This document shows, in pieces, positions 33,731 to 45,437 of a stretch of DNA of 64,000 nucleotides (positions are counted from its first letter, which is position 1; each line of letters begins with the position of its first letter). Location: NCBI GenBank assembly GCA_947652605.1, contig OX393579.1, positions 22,775,674-22,839,673 of the forward strand, given 5' to 3'. This DNA comes from Elmis aenea (taxonomy: Eukaryota > Arthropoda > Insecta > Coleoptera > Elmidae). Made by a program: the position numbers and the translations under genes. The notes beneath the pieces are model-generated. The model was not told where the DNA came from. It worked only from the letters and a program-made list of their open reading frames with translations, and did not search any database.

Positions 33731-33782
33731 TTACACGTAATCTTCGTAGATTTTTATTATTGTAACACAGCTGATTTTTTTT

Positions 33783-33808
33783 CTATCTATCTATCTATCT
33801 ATCTATAT
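33783..33808. repeat. (TATC)n microsatellite
   Basis: About six TATC units directly precede the Helitron-like start TATATATATAAAAG. Tetranucleotide runs at this position are common next to such elements. Confidence 0.9.
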
Positions 33809-34383
33809 ATATAAAAGAGCTTGTTTGTGTGTTTGTTTGTTTGTTCGCTATAGAATCCTAGGTCCGTTGATCGATCGGGACCAAATTTTGCACAGTTACT
33901 ATTTAGAACCTTGCAGATCTAACGCCAAACTTTAAGTAGAAGCACATATTAAAAAAAAAAAAAAATCACTTGGACGGGATTCGATCTTACGTCGACTAAT
34001 ACCTGGCCGTAACACGATACGGCGCGGTGTATTTCACAAGTAAAGATAGTTTTGTATACAATTAGTAATAAATGTACATGAAGTATTATTTTTATTAGTA
34101 CATTTTTAATTGAAACAAGATGAAAGAAAATAAATTTGAGTTATTATTCAATTTTTAAGCAATAAATATTTATTTTTTAAGGAATTATAAGAAAATGAAA
34201 AGATGATTAATCAGAGTATGTCATTTGTGTATGATTTGGAATTATTGGGCTTATTCAAGTTAAAAAAGTAATTAGTAAATCTGCTACTAATGAAGAGACA
34301 GGAGTCTCGGCCGCGCTCGCAGTCTGTGATTGATAAAAGAGAATAATTGTAATCACCCGTGCAACGCCGGGTAAATCATCTTG
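33803..34383 (+). mobile_element. candidate non-autonomous Helitron-like element
   Basis: The start CTATATATATAAAAGAGCTTG with following TTTGTTTGTTCGCTATAGAATCCTAGG...GACCAAATTTTGCACAG resembles the 5' region of insect Helitron-like elements. The 3' side has the stem ACCCG-TGCAACGC-CGGGT (34355-34372), 7 bp before CTTG, close to the CTRR end rule but not matching it exactly. No Rep/helicase. A B-box-like GATCGAATCCC on the minus strand at 33968-33978 leaves a tRNA-derived SINE as an alternative. Confidence 0.5.
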
Positions 34384-34435
34384 TATAATATAAATGTTTG
34401 ACAAAACATAAACGACAATTAAGAATAAATTTCGC

Positions 34436-34640
34436 GTCAAAGTGCCAGTATAAGTGACATTAGGCTGGACAGTTGTTACAGCGTTACAGCATAATTCCAA
34501 GGCACTACAGATTTTTGTCAAAACGGCGTTTTACAGTTTTCTTAACTTTCAGTTACGGGAATACTAAAAATAATATTGATTTAATTTGTAGACACAACTT
34601 TTTTTCTCTACACGCAATCTATGATACACTGATATTATAC
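34436..34640. repeat. right arm of the inverted pair with 33465-33730
   Basis: CATAATTCCAAGGCACTACAGATTTTTGTCAAAACGGCGTTTTACAG is the inverse of the left arm. Outer parts (AGTGACATTAGGCTGGACAGTTGT) also match in inverted form. Similarity is about 80 percent by eye. Confidence 0.65.
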
Positions 34641-35690
34641 GCTGACAGGGATTAACTTTGATTTGAAAGTTATGTCCTCTTTTGCCAATAAGCATTTCAT
34701 GGCATACTATGACTGAAAAATTTACAAAAGTAACCTTGTCTTCGTAACTTTTTACAGCTAGACTATGTAAAAGTATATATTTTCTTGAAGTAACGAAACT
34801 TGTTTTTTTTTAAAGTAAAAAGTAATAAGTTTGATTCTTATCTCAGAAATTGGGATGATAATAAAATATTAAAATATTTTAACATATTTGTTAAAATTAA
34901 TAAAAACCCTTTAAGCCATTTCATTTCATTTCTGAAAACATAAAAGTTATGGTCAGTTATTAAAACTGTAAAAATGACAATTTTTCTTGCAACGGGAAAA
35001 TATAAACTGCTACTAAAAATTGAATAACAGATAAATTAATCTCTGCCAAGTAGCCGTAGAAACCGAAATCGTATTTTAACCAACTGCTGTAGCAACCGTA
35101 ATGCCTCATAAATATTTTAGTAAGTTTTTTTATGTAAAATTAAGAGTAAAACATTTTTATTTATGATGTTATTAATAAACACCTAATATTGTATAAATTA
35201 TAAAATATACAAAGCAAATTCTTTTAATAAAATTTTCATCGCTGTTAAAAAATAAATTTAAAAAAATTACGTGATTTCATTGTAGTCATTTCTGCCGCTG
35301 AGTTTTACGAGATTATATTAACATGTAAATTTGTAATCTGCAGAGAAAAGACAATACCTTGCATAATTGAAAAATTCCTAAAAAACAAATCTAAAGTTAA
35401 AATTACAACAAAAGAATTTCGATAACAAGCTGCCTCCTTTGTTATTCCTTATTAAATAAGGCTTAAATATTTTGGCGAAAATATTTTTTGTTTTATCTAT
35501 TCTATACTACTGGAATATCTTAATCAACTAAAACGTTACTAGAAGACGAATAAAATATTAATTGAATTTGGATGTACATAATAATATGTGAAGGTCATAA
35601 TTCACCATAAAACAATATGACAATATGAGAGCGTCGATGGTTGTTCGTAAGTAATTTCCAATTTATTATAAAAACTGCGGTCATGTACAG
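34641..35690. other. intronic AT-rich stretch without clear features
   Basis: Lies inside the long intron of the minus-strand gene. Nothing recognised. Confidence 0.45.
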
Positions 35691-35692
35691 GG

Positions 35693-35800
35693 TGGACCAA
35701 ATTCGAATGATTTAAGGTTATTTATTTTTGAAAAATTTAAAAAAAGCTCTTTTATTAAAAAGCATATGTAACACTTTTGCTTCCAAGTGTTAATCGTGCT
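35693..35800. mobile_element. lone TACAGGGTGGACC end
   Basis: TACAGGGTGGACCAAATTCGAATG is the terminal sequence of the foldback family at 2909-4685. No matching right end is adjacent; the next element starts at 35837. Confidence 0.5.
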
Positions 35801-35836
35801 GCTGCCCTATGTCGGCGGCAAGGGTCATAGGTCCTA

Positions 35837-37352
35837 TACAGGGTGTCCCAGATTACATTTCCAGCATGGGGATCTCGCTTATTATAAGGGATACCGGTTT
35901 GTTTAAATTAGATGAATTATTCCTTGGTATGAGAGAAGCCACAATCAATTTTTAGAAGTACAAAATTCCTCGTGCTTCAGATGTTATAGCAAAAAATATG
36001 AAAATGTCCAATTTCTTTTTTCTCTCATAACTTTTTTGTCTTAATCATTAGAACAATTTTATTTGTACTTTCTTAAGGCACTTTTTAATGGAGAATTTGA
36101 CTGTTATTTTAGATTATTTTTAACACCTACCATTTTCGAGATATGACCCCTAACTTCATTTTTTCTTATGGGCCGCAAAGTTGGCTATGAAATAGTTGAA
36201 TGTGCTTTTTTTTGTCTTTAAAATGAGATATTACTTGCTACATTTATTTTTATAAATAGTCACAAAATCAAGAAAAATCGTATTTTACCTATCACTTATC
36301 AAGCCATCTATAATAATAAAAACAAAAAACAACTAATTATGTGTCAAATGACAGTTACCATTTGTCTGCTGTATCATTTATTAGAATTTTATAGTATTTT
36401 TCTGTAATTCGATAGTCTTTGTAGCAAATTTGTTATCATATAATTATGAGCACATTTACAACTAATTAAAAATTTTATAGTTGAAATGCCACATTATTTA
36501 TAAAAGAAAGTGTGTAAAATAAACAATTCTAATTAATTATTGATTTGTTTTGGATTTTTGGTTGGTTTGTCGAAAAAACCATATACTTTTAAATTTATTT
36601 CCAAATTTTTGTAATTACGCATCCTTCGTTGCCTTTTCTCGGGATATAGCTCTAATTATATTCGCTTAGCTTCTTCACAGTTTTTATGGCAAAGAATGTA
36701 GCATCTCAACATGTCAAATTAATCGCTACTTTTAAATGTTGCCATCATTATAACAATAATTACTACAAAGACTATCGAATTACAAAACAATTATGTGAAA
36801 TTCTAATAAATGATAGCGCAGACAAACGGTAACTGTCATTTGACATTTAATTAGTTGTTTTTTGTTTTTATTTTCATAGATAACTTGATAAGTGTTAGGT
36901 AAAATATGATTTTTCTTGATTTTGTGACTCATTTATAAAAATAAATGTAGCAAGTCATATCTCATTAAAAGGAGAAAAAAAAAGCACATTCAACTATTCC
37001 ATAGCCAACTTCGCGGCCCATAAGAAAAAATGAAGTTAGGGGTCATATCTCGAAAATGGTAGGTGTTAAAAATAATCTAAAATAACAGTTACATTCTTCA
37101 TTAAAAAGTGCCTTAATAAAGTACAAATAAAATTGTTCTAATGATTAAGACAAAAAAGTTATGAGAGAAAAAAGAAATTGGACATTTTCATATTTTTTGC
37201 TATAACATCTGAAGCACGAGGAATTTTGTACTTTTAAAAATTAATTGTTGCTCCTCTCATACCAAGGAATAATTCATCTAATTTAAACAAACCTGTATCT
37301 CTTATAATAAGCGAGATCCCCATGCTGGAAATGTAATCTGGGACACCCTGTA
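35837..37352. mobile_element. giant hairpin element, two 612-bp inverted arms
   Basis: The left end TACAGGGTGTCCCAGATTAC is inverted at the right as GTAATCTGGGACACCCTGTA, flanked by TA. The arms (35837-36448 and 36741-37352) match in inverted orientation almost throughout, at well over 90 percent by eye. Examples are GGGATCTCGCTTATTATAAG, CACGAGGAATTTTGTACTT and TTAGGGGTCATATCTCGAAA. The loop is about 290 bp, and there is no transposase. Related full or partial copies are at 52597, 60163 and 60990-61720. Peptides such as YISSMGISLIIRD read from several copies are by-products of the arms. Confidence 0.92.
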
Positions 37353-37511
37353 TAATCAAACATAAAAAAAAATTGGGCGCCAGGCCTGCAACAGGCCTAA
37401 AAAAGAAAACTACGACCAATTCCAGCAGAATGGCATTTAATTATATTATCAACATATTTGTAATGTACGATATACACAAAACAAAATCACAGGCGGTTGG
37501 TAAGTGAACAA

Positions 37512-37985
37512 CCAGGGTGTTGTATTTAAGAAAAATGAGTTATGTTTAAAGTTTCACGAGTTTGACCAAGCGTAAAAAACGCCCTGTATAATATTTTAAA
37601 ATGTAGGTGGTGCAGTGTTAATTAATCTATTGTCAATGTAATTTCCAAGCGAATGTATTCAGACTTTTTAAAGTTTCCAAATGTTGAAAATTTTTGAAAG
37701 TACTGCATTTTCATGAAAATGCAATTTTCACGAAAACTTTAGACCCATATAACCATTTTTGAATTAAATTTAAAGAGGAATCCAAAAATGCAAAAATATA
37801 CAGGGTGTTCCATAAGAAAAAGAATAACTTTGATATGCCACTATTTTTTGGAGCACCCTGTATGTTTGAAAATATTTTAAAAATGTAGCTCTTATTGACT
37901 TATATAATCTAACCACGAAAATTTTTTGAAAATATATACAGTTTCGCCATAAAACTCCGTGGCGTCCTTCGTGACTCACCCTGTA
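37512..37985. repeat. cluster of short TACAGGGTG/CACCCTGTA ends
   Basis: CCAGGGTGTTGTATTT (37512) pairs with AACGCCCTGTATA (37580). TATACAGGGTGTTCCATAAG (37798) pairs with GGAGCACCCTGTATG (37850), only 66 bp apart, and a last CACCCTGTATG is at 37977. They look like very short or truncated MITEs of the same type as the large neighbour. Confidence 0.55.
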
Positions 37986-39420
37986 TGTACGATAGATAAA
38001 TAACTAATACGCTTTACCTAATACCTACAAATAATTTTATGACAATTTAATTATAAAGCTATATAATATTTGCATAGTTTCAATTCTAAAGTGTTGCATT
38101 TATTAGTATTAATAATAAACAATGTATCTAATATTATATTATTTACCGATTACATTTCGGTAGTCAACAAATTATCATGATATTCATTTATTTTATAATG
38201 CGAGAAAACTGAAAACAATTCGAATACGAATATAATAGAAAATCAAAGCAGAACTAATTGAATAATTTAATGATTGTTTTTCGAGGAAAAATACTTAAAT
38301 GTATATGTACAAAGGCTAACAATAAATTTTGATAAAAGAATATTAAAACATACATTTGATGAGTTTATAGCGCTGTAGTAGATAAACTTGAAAGTTTTGA
38401 ATAGCTGATGGAAAAAAAAAGATGTGGAAAAAGTAATAAACAGTGCATCATTGGAGATATCGATAAAACAAAAAGTAAATAAAAACAATACTACCAATAA
38501 CTTTGAGTAGGATCGTTACCACACAGGACATCAAAAACTTGCCACATTTACAAATGAAAGGTAAATATTGAATAATATAAATGGAAACCGAATAGAAGAC
38601 AGGGAACATCAAATTAAGATATTAGTAAACTATAAAGTACATGTTAAGTACCTCTTTACCTTTCTATCCATTGAAGTATGGATAAACGAAACCTTACACA
38701 TTGCTATTGTTCTATTTCTAGCACTTTAAACCTTAAGGTTCATAAGCCTTACTCATCATACAAATATTCACCACTAAGGCAATGCCTTTAATGGAAACGT
38801 GTCTGGAATTTATATTGTTACTTAATATCATATTGGATTAACTGGGCACCGTGTAAAGTGCAAGTCTAAAATTTCGCATCGTGTGTTTTCCTACGTGTCT
38901 TGTTCGTATTTACGGACGATATATGATATCCTATAAACGTAATTGAAAAATTCGAAAGCTACGAGTTTGTACATCCATAGTAAGTAAATATCTTAACAGT
39001 AATGCAAATGTCAGAACGCGCTACTAATTTAAGGCAATTATTAACATTTAAAACTATTTTTTTACAAGCACCTACCTGTAATACTCCTTAAAAACTGTAA
39101 GTTAAGTTTACGAGTAGGTATCGTTAGAAGCTAAATGAACTATGTGGCATATAATGGTAAAAATTTATTATTTTAATTGTATCAAACCGTAGTATTTTTT
39201 TTTTTGTAATTTAAATTTCTTATTATAACCCCTAAATTGTTTACAATCTGTCCCGAATGGACAATAAGTAAACTCTATATTTGGATAACATGCCAGCAAT
39301 CGCCCAATGCCTCATGCCCTTTACACCACCATCCCAATACGGACTTATTTAGGATTGTTTTATTTTAATTACTTAATTAAAACTAGTTTTTAAGTCAGAT
39401 GATTTAAAACTTTCAAGTCT
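37986..39420. other. intronic AT-rich stretch without clear features
   Basis: Nothing recognised. The minus-strand frame at 38267-38497 is Phe-rich and low-complexity. Confidence 0.45.
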
Positions 39421-39775
39421 ATACAAGGTAGGCAAATTTCGATGTTATAATAGGGAATCTCGGTAACTATAAGAAGTATCGAAAAACGGCCCGTGCATCT
39501 TCGATCTCTTTTTTCGAGAAAAAGTTAACGGTGAAAACTAAAATTGGTTATCGTCTTTTGTTTTCAATTTATCGCTTATAACTCGTTTTTTCGACTTTTT
39601 GTTTCATGACCATATCTCAATTGTTTATGAAAATAAACAAAAGTTATTTTGACGTTCTACAGGCACTTTTTTGATAAGAATGCAGTGGCGTAGTGACAAA
39701 GTTGTATATTTTTTAAATAGAACCCATAGTTGGCTATGACTATGACTTATTTAAATTCCTTATTTTTTTGTCATT
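39421..39775. repeat. single arm of a foldback-like repeat
   Basis: TATACAAGGTAGGCAAATTTCGATG opens a segment whose layout (GGAATCTCGGTAACTATAAGA, later ATAGTTGGCTATGA) parallels the arms of the giant hairpin family, but sequence identity is low. No inverted partner was found. Confidence 0.4.
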
Positions 39776-41055
39776 CCAAATATATAAAGGTTGATGTAGT
39801 TGTTATCAATAATATGTAAGTTGCGAAAGTTTTTTAGTTTTTTTTTTTTAAACAAAATTATAGTAGGCTTTGAAAACAAAAACAAAACAAGGTGTAAAAC
39901 CTTTTAAAAGCGCTTGTCCAGTGTTGTCTATTTCTGTGTGTTTTTTAAATATTGTATGACAAATATTGGACTTTTGGACGAATATCGGAGCATTTTTCTG
40001 CCGAAATATTGTATTTGACGAATATAGGAGCTAACGAATGAAATACTTTTAAATACTAAGGTTTCTTATTACAAGAGTATAAATTCGATCTGTTATGTGA
40101 TATTAAAATCATAACGTAAACTACCAATCGCTAATTAATATCCGTTTCTAACGGCGTTTTGTTTTCAGCGGAAATTTACAGGAAAGCTAATTAATTGCAC
40201 TCTATTAATAAATATATTCAAATATACTCGATTCAATTTGGAAATTAACGTATTTACGACATCAAGAGTGCAATTTCAAAAAAACCTTAATGTTTTCTTA
40301 ACATTTGTGATATCGTTATGGGAAAATTTAAATAATTATTAAGTTATTTAGCGCGTTATATGCTGCTTCCGGCTATTTCATACTAAAACTGAACAAAATC
40401 GCGAAACTATTAAAATTGTTGTGGTTATTAATTCATGTGATAAAACTTGTCAGTGGCTTGTTTTCACAACACAAAATAAATGTAATTGTTGGGCTTCAAA
40501 TAACGTCGCTATCACGCTTGTGAAAAGCATTAAATTAAGCAGTGTTTAAATTTAACACCATAAATCGTGTAAAAAACGTCACTGTTTCACATCGCCGAAA
40601 CTAATAACATCCATTACAATGTAATTCAATTTAAATTAAATTAAAAATAGTTGATAGAATCGAATCCTTATCTCGATGTAAAATAGTGTTGTTGTCTTGA
40701 CCAATGAATGAACATCAAGCATGCTATTGACAATTATATTTATGAACTAGTTTAAACCATTTCGAAAATAAAAAAGGTAACCAAAGTTTGATAAAACTTA
40801 ATTTTTAAAAAATAATAAAGAATAGAATTATCGCAATAGTATGATTTGAAATTTCGTTGTAAGCAGTACAAACAAGTATAATAAACACACAAAAAACGAC
40901 GTAATAATGGAATATAATTATGGAAAATATTGTGGAGATTTTCGTGGTACCAAATGCAGAACCCCACACTTAAAAGAATTTAAAAAAAGTTTCGTTTATA
41001 GGTAAAACTCAAAATAAGGGCCAACAAGTTTATTCGCCCAGGCCTCATCAACGGA
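39776..41055. other. intronic AT-rich stretch without clear features
   Basis: Nothing recognised. Confidence 0.45.
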
Positions 41056-41057
41056 CA

Positions 41058-41190
41058 CGGTCAACTGGGCGACGCCAACTGGGCGACGCCAACTGGGCGA
41101 CGCCAACTGGGCGACGGTCAACTGGGCGACGGTCAACTGGGCGACGGTCAACTGGGAGACGGTCAACTGGGCGACGGTCAACTGGGCGAC
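41058..41190. repeat. left minisatellite of the foldback element
   Basis: About nine copies of CGGTCAACTGGGCGA (15 bp) and CGCCAACTGGGCGA (14 bp), nearly identical. The 14-bp variants are grouped together, so the array expanded by local duplication. On the minus strand it reads as TVAQL repeats, a by-product. Confidence 0.95.
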
Positions 41191-42293
41191 AGGAACTTAA
41201 ACATTTTTGAACTCTCATCTTAGCACACGATTTTATGGATTGTTTTTTAAATATTGGTTAAATATAATTACTTAATTTTGTAGAACTATATCGTCCATCG
41301 AAATTTATAGAATCATTTACGAAAAATATGATTAAAAATCGTGGTCCGAAAATAATTTAAAAATGAAGAAGTATGATTGCACAATATTAGAATAAAGAGA
41401 ATAATACAGTTTTATTTTCATTCGTTTATCAATATTATTCTGTAATTAACCAACATATTTACATTTAAACAAAAAAGTATATAACATTAGAATAACTAAT
41501 TATTATAGTTTAAATGAAAATCATTTTTCACATTCATTGATTAATACTCATTTTTAATTATATGATCCATAGTAAAATAAAGTTTGGTTAATGCAGCTCT
41601 ATGAACAAAAAATAGCAGACTTTAAACTCTTTAAAATCGAATTGTAAAGATATAATAAAAATTGACATTCCTTGTTTTCACCTAACACCCTTTAGTCTAT
41701 TAGCTGGGAAAGTAAATTATAGATCAAATAAATGATGTCATTTATTAATATTATTTTGTAACTAACAACCATATTAACACATATTAAATATACCGGGTGT
41801 TTGAGATTTAAGTTTAACATGGGAGTCTCGCGTATAACAACATCTAGAGTTTAGGTTTAAATTTAGTAGGTAACTTAGTTTGGTGCTCGTTAATAATGCG
41901 AAAAGAAATTTGAAATATAATAGATTATTTACAAGTATTACTTATAACAGTTATAACATGATTTATAATTTAAAACTAATTATGTTGTTTTAAATGTTAC
42001 TTACTTTTTTGTTTTAATGTAAATATGTTTGTTAATTACAAAATAATATTGATAAATGAATGAGAAAACTGTATTTTTCTCCTTATTCTAATATTGTGCA
42101 ATCATACTTCTTCATTTTTAAATTATTTTCGGACCACGTTTTTTTGATCATATCTTTCGTAAATGATTCTACAAATTTCGATGTATGATATAGTTCTACA
42201 AAATTTGGTAGGTAAATATATTTTACCAATATTTACAAAAACAATCAGTAAAATCGTGTGCTAAGATAAGGGTTTAAAAATGTTTAAGTTCCT

Positions 42294-42398
42294 GTCGCTC
42301 AGTTGACCGTCGCCCAGTTGGCACGTCGTCCAGTTGACCGTCGCCCAGTTGGTCTCGCCCAGTTGACCGTCTCCAAGTTGACCGTCGCCCAGTTGTCG
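42294..42398. repeat. right minisatellite of the foldback element
   Basis: About seven inverse units (GTCGCCCAGTTGACC, with GTTGGCACGTCGTCC and GTTGGTCTCGCCC variants). More divergent than the left array. Confidence 0.93.
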
Positions 42399-42473
42399 CG
42401 TACCGCTCACCAATGCTATAGGCGCAATGATATTGACGACGGCGTTAATATGTGAAAATTTTACTTTACTTTA

Positions 42474-43657
42474 TACCGGGTATTTTAGTTTGACTGTCAT
42501 AGTCTCGTACTCCTATCACGTAGGAAAGTGATAGGGGTAAAAGAAAATATCTACAGGTAACTTTTAAATTGGTAAATCGCTGGAAATTCTGTATCAAATG
42601 ACTTTAAATTGTTTTTTCCACGATGAAATATCTGACTGGTGACAGTCACTGTTTTATTTAATTGTATAGTGTACTTTTTTAGTTGACTTTGATAAAAAAA
42701 TTTAATTCTTATTCCAATCAGGCAATGAAAAAATGATGATACAATTTTTTAAATAGTCTTCAATTTTTTTATTACTTTTTACAACATCTTAGCAATCTTG
42801 GTAATTAACAAATAAAAGACGCTCGCTTTCATAAATGACAGTGTATAACTTGTGTCATTGGATGTTTATTATTTTTCGACAAACAAACATTATCTTGTGT
42901 GTGTGTGTGCATTAATTGAATATCGACCTTTTGCCGAATTACTCCTGCAAATGTGTATTCAAGTATATACAAAAGTTGGTGGACCCTCTAATCATGTTTA
43001 ATACTAAAATTTTTCATTTAAATATCACCGCTTATTTTTTGTTTCATTTACTAAAAACTCTTTTAGGTAGGGGAGACCGGGGATGAAAGTAACATGGGTA
43101 GGTTGTAACAGTGCCTATAGTTTCTTTAATTTTTGTTATATGTATTATGTCGCCCTAAGCGCTTGAGCAATGTTCATTACATCCACCTCCCTACCTACAA
43201 TGCTAGTTTTCATCTGTCATAAGGTTAAGTTTTTGCCAGCCATAATCACTATTTTCCGCCTAAAAGTAACTGCGTTGTGGCACCGGTCGAGTGACTTTTA
43301 GGCGGTCTCTAAAAGAGAAACAAAAAAGTACCTAGATTATTATGTTCTACATTTTGTTGGCTATTGGTGGATGCAATACAATTTGAATTTGTGAAAAATA
43401 ATAAATATTTTTGAAATTTGTGTTCCTCAAAAATTTTCCTAAGTATTTTTAGTTTTTATAATGCATGATCGGATCTATAAACAATTCTCTATCAAAATAA
43501 ATGACAAAGTATACCGTGTAATTAAGAAGGAAAAAAAAATCATGGTAGAAAAAATCATTTTGGTGTAATTTTATAAAAAATTTCCTGCGATTTATAGGTT
43601 TCTCTCTTAAAATAACAAAGTTATAGGTATGCGACAGTCAAACTAAATTACCCGGTA
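42474..43657. mobile_element. long-TIR element with TACCCGGTA-type ends (1184 bp)
   Basis: The left end TACCGGGTATTTTAGTTTGACTGTC is inverted at the right as GACAGTCAAACTAAATTACCCGGTA, flanked by TA. The left subterminal part (GGAAATTCTGTATCAAATGA) relates loosely to the right. A TAGGGGAGACCGGGGATGAAAGTAACATGGG segment at 43069 resembles the G-rich ends of 9475 and 14189, so a further nested remnant is likely. A partial copy of the right arm is at 46905-47062. Confidence 0.75.
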
Positions 43658-43659
43658 TA

Positions 43660-44520
43660 CATAATTATAGCGAAGCCTATTTGCTAACAACAGTTAGTTT
43701 TTATTTGAAATTTTATAACCCCATTTCAATAAATGTAAACCCTGTGAAACACAAAAAAAATCTATTACAAGAAACTGCTGAGGTATCTGAATACATATAA
43801 GGATTATAGAACGTTTATACTCTAGAAAAAGAACGACATTTTTAGTTTCTTATTAAAGCAGTTTTACATCCGCATATATCAATACAGCCACAATTCAAAG
43901 CATCCCTCCGAAATTGGTATAACTCAGCAACCCCAAAGGGATCGTCGTATTTTACCAACCGGATTGCAGCATGATAAGAACGGAAAGAAGAAAAAGAAAA
44001 CATTTTAATAATATTTCCACCAAAACGTTCGCATAAAATTTAAAAATATGAACGTTTTACAATTTACAATTATTTCACCTTTAAGAAATTCATTTAAGTA
44101 AGTTCAATTCCCATCTTCTAAAAATACATTTTTAAGGAAATTGCAGGACAATTATTCTTTTTCGCGAATTTCTGGCTGTGCGCGTCAACAAAGACCTGTA
44201 TTCTTTTAGCAAGTATTTGAGAATGCAGCAAATTGTCGGCTTTTCTCTGTGTTTCTCACTTCCCTATTCCCAAGATCCGGTAGCGATCCTCCTGTTATTG
44301 CTTATTTTGTTGTGTTTCGTTTCCTATCTAAGGTATTTAACAAGACACATAAAATGTTATATATAAATTTCACAGAATTAACCCAAAGTATAACATGTTT
44401 TACTAAACATGTTTTGTGATAACAATTAACAAAACCACGATTTTTCGTCGAAAAATAGTAAAACACAATTAGACAAGTTATAAACTGTCAATTACAACAG
44501 CGATCGTGTTTAGTTTATTC
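43660..44520. other. intronic stretch without clear features
   Basis: A 62-residue frame at 44178-44366 with a hydrophobic core (AILLLLLILLCFVSYL) is the least AT-biased part, but I see no family, acceptor or donor that would make it a gene. Confidence 0.4.
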
Positions 44521-44549
44521 AAATATTAGGTAGGAGCAAAAGTATTGTC

Positions 44550-45422
44550 GTTTTTTAATTTTTGATATTTTTAACAAACTACATTTAATCAAAAATCGAA
44601 ATATAATCCATTTTATTGGATGGTCAATCCAATTTTTGGCCGGGTTTTCAATACCCCTCCGGTACCATTCCTGGGACTGGAGTCGAAGAACTCGTGACAA
44701 CCTTCTTCTACATCCTGAACATTTATCAAAGTCCCGCTCTGTCAGGAAATGTGCCATTGGCCGGAACAGGTGGTAATCTGATGGTGCTAGGTCGGGACTG
44801 TTTGCAGGGTGTGTTAACGCTTCTATCCCATCAAGGCCCATCAGTTTTCGGAGGGTAATTTGGGCCGTATGAGGTCTAGCATTGTTTTGCTGTAACAGCA
44901 CTTGTCGTCGGTTGACCAAAGCAGGGTATTTTAGTTCTAAGGATGCGTACACGCGGTGATTGCTCGACCATCAGGAACCAACTCAAAGTGAACCACACCT
45001 TCGTAATTCTACCAGACGCAAAGGCATAACCTTGGTTTCGAAAGTTCGGCGCTTAACCACAGGTTCTCCATGTTGGCCCCTACTTAACTTTGATCTGGGA
45101 TTACGAAGGTAGATCCACTTTCGTTGCAGGTCACAATCCGGCGAATGAACCGATGGTCTTGGGGGTTGCTGAGTAGTTCTCTGCATACACTGACCCGACG
45201 TTCTGCTTGTTTCGGTGACAAATCATAGAGTATTTCTCTACAGCGTTTTTTGGATTAACCTAACCGTTTTTTAATATTATATACCAATTTAGTGCAGTGC
45301 GATTAGAGATTGTATCCCGACCTTCCACTTCGCGTATAGTTCGTACGGCATCAGCAGCGCTTCGCCAAAATTTCCAGTAGTGACGTAAAATTGCAAGAAT
45401 GTCAACATTTGTTTCGGATATT
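44550..45422 (-). pseudogene. mariner transposase, frameshifted and missing part of the N-terminus
   Basis: Read on the minus strand, the N-terminal helix-turn-helix (RHYWKFWRSAADAVRTIREV, TISNRTALNWY) is followed by a deletion that removes the linker present in the other copy, then by RWIYLRNPRSK in shifted frames, and finally by a long open C-terminal frame (44515-44952). This final frame contains KYPALVNRRQVLLQQNNARP and SPDLAPSDYHLF. The second catalytic Asp of the usual LLQQDNARPHTA is Asn here, while the third Asp block is intact. The hAT element sits just upstream of the start codon, in the leader. Confidence 0.9.
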
Positions 45423-45437
45423 TAAAAAGCTTTAAAC

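Larger units (their letters stand above)
41058..42398. mobile_element. foldback element with inverted minisatellite termini
   Basis: The left end is a tandem array of about nine 14-15 bp units (CGGTCAACTGGGCGA or CGCCAACTGGGCGA, 41058-41190). The right end is about seven inverse units (GTCGCCCAGTTGACC type, 42294-42398). Inside each array an arm of about 350 bp follows (41191-41545 against 41950-42293 inverted), with GATTGCACAATATTAGAATA, AAACATTTTTGAACTC or AATGTTTAAGTTCCTGTCG as landmarks. The middle is about 400 bp and carries a lone TACCGGGTGTTTGAGA end (41793). No transposase. The organisation resembles Drosophila Foldback elements; relatedness is not shown. Confidence 0.85.

Noticed and set aside
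33477..34655. Shared peptide RHYRFLSKRRF on opposite strands
   Set aside because: Explained by the inverted repeat arms at 33465 and 34436.
37234..37419. Conserved small protein with ISLIIRD motif, also at 60792 and 61663
   Set aside because: All copies are the terminal arm of the giant hairpin family; the shared peptide reflects DNA repeat identity, not protein selection.
40996..41181. Minus-strand protein with TVAQL repeats
   Set aside because: It is just the 15-bp minisatellite read in one frame; the 14-bp variants break it and no gene context exists.
44178..44366. Membrane protein with a Leu-rich core
   Set aside because: 62 residues with no start context, splice sites or family; a hydrophobic stretch alone is not evidence.
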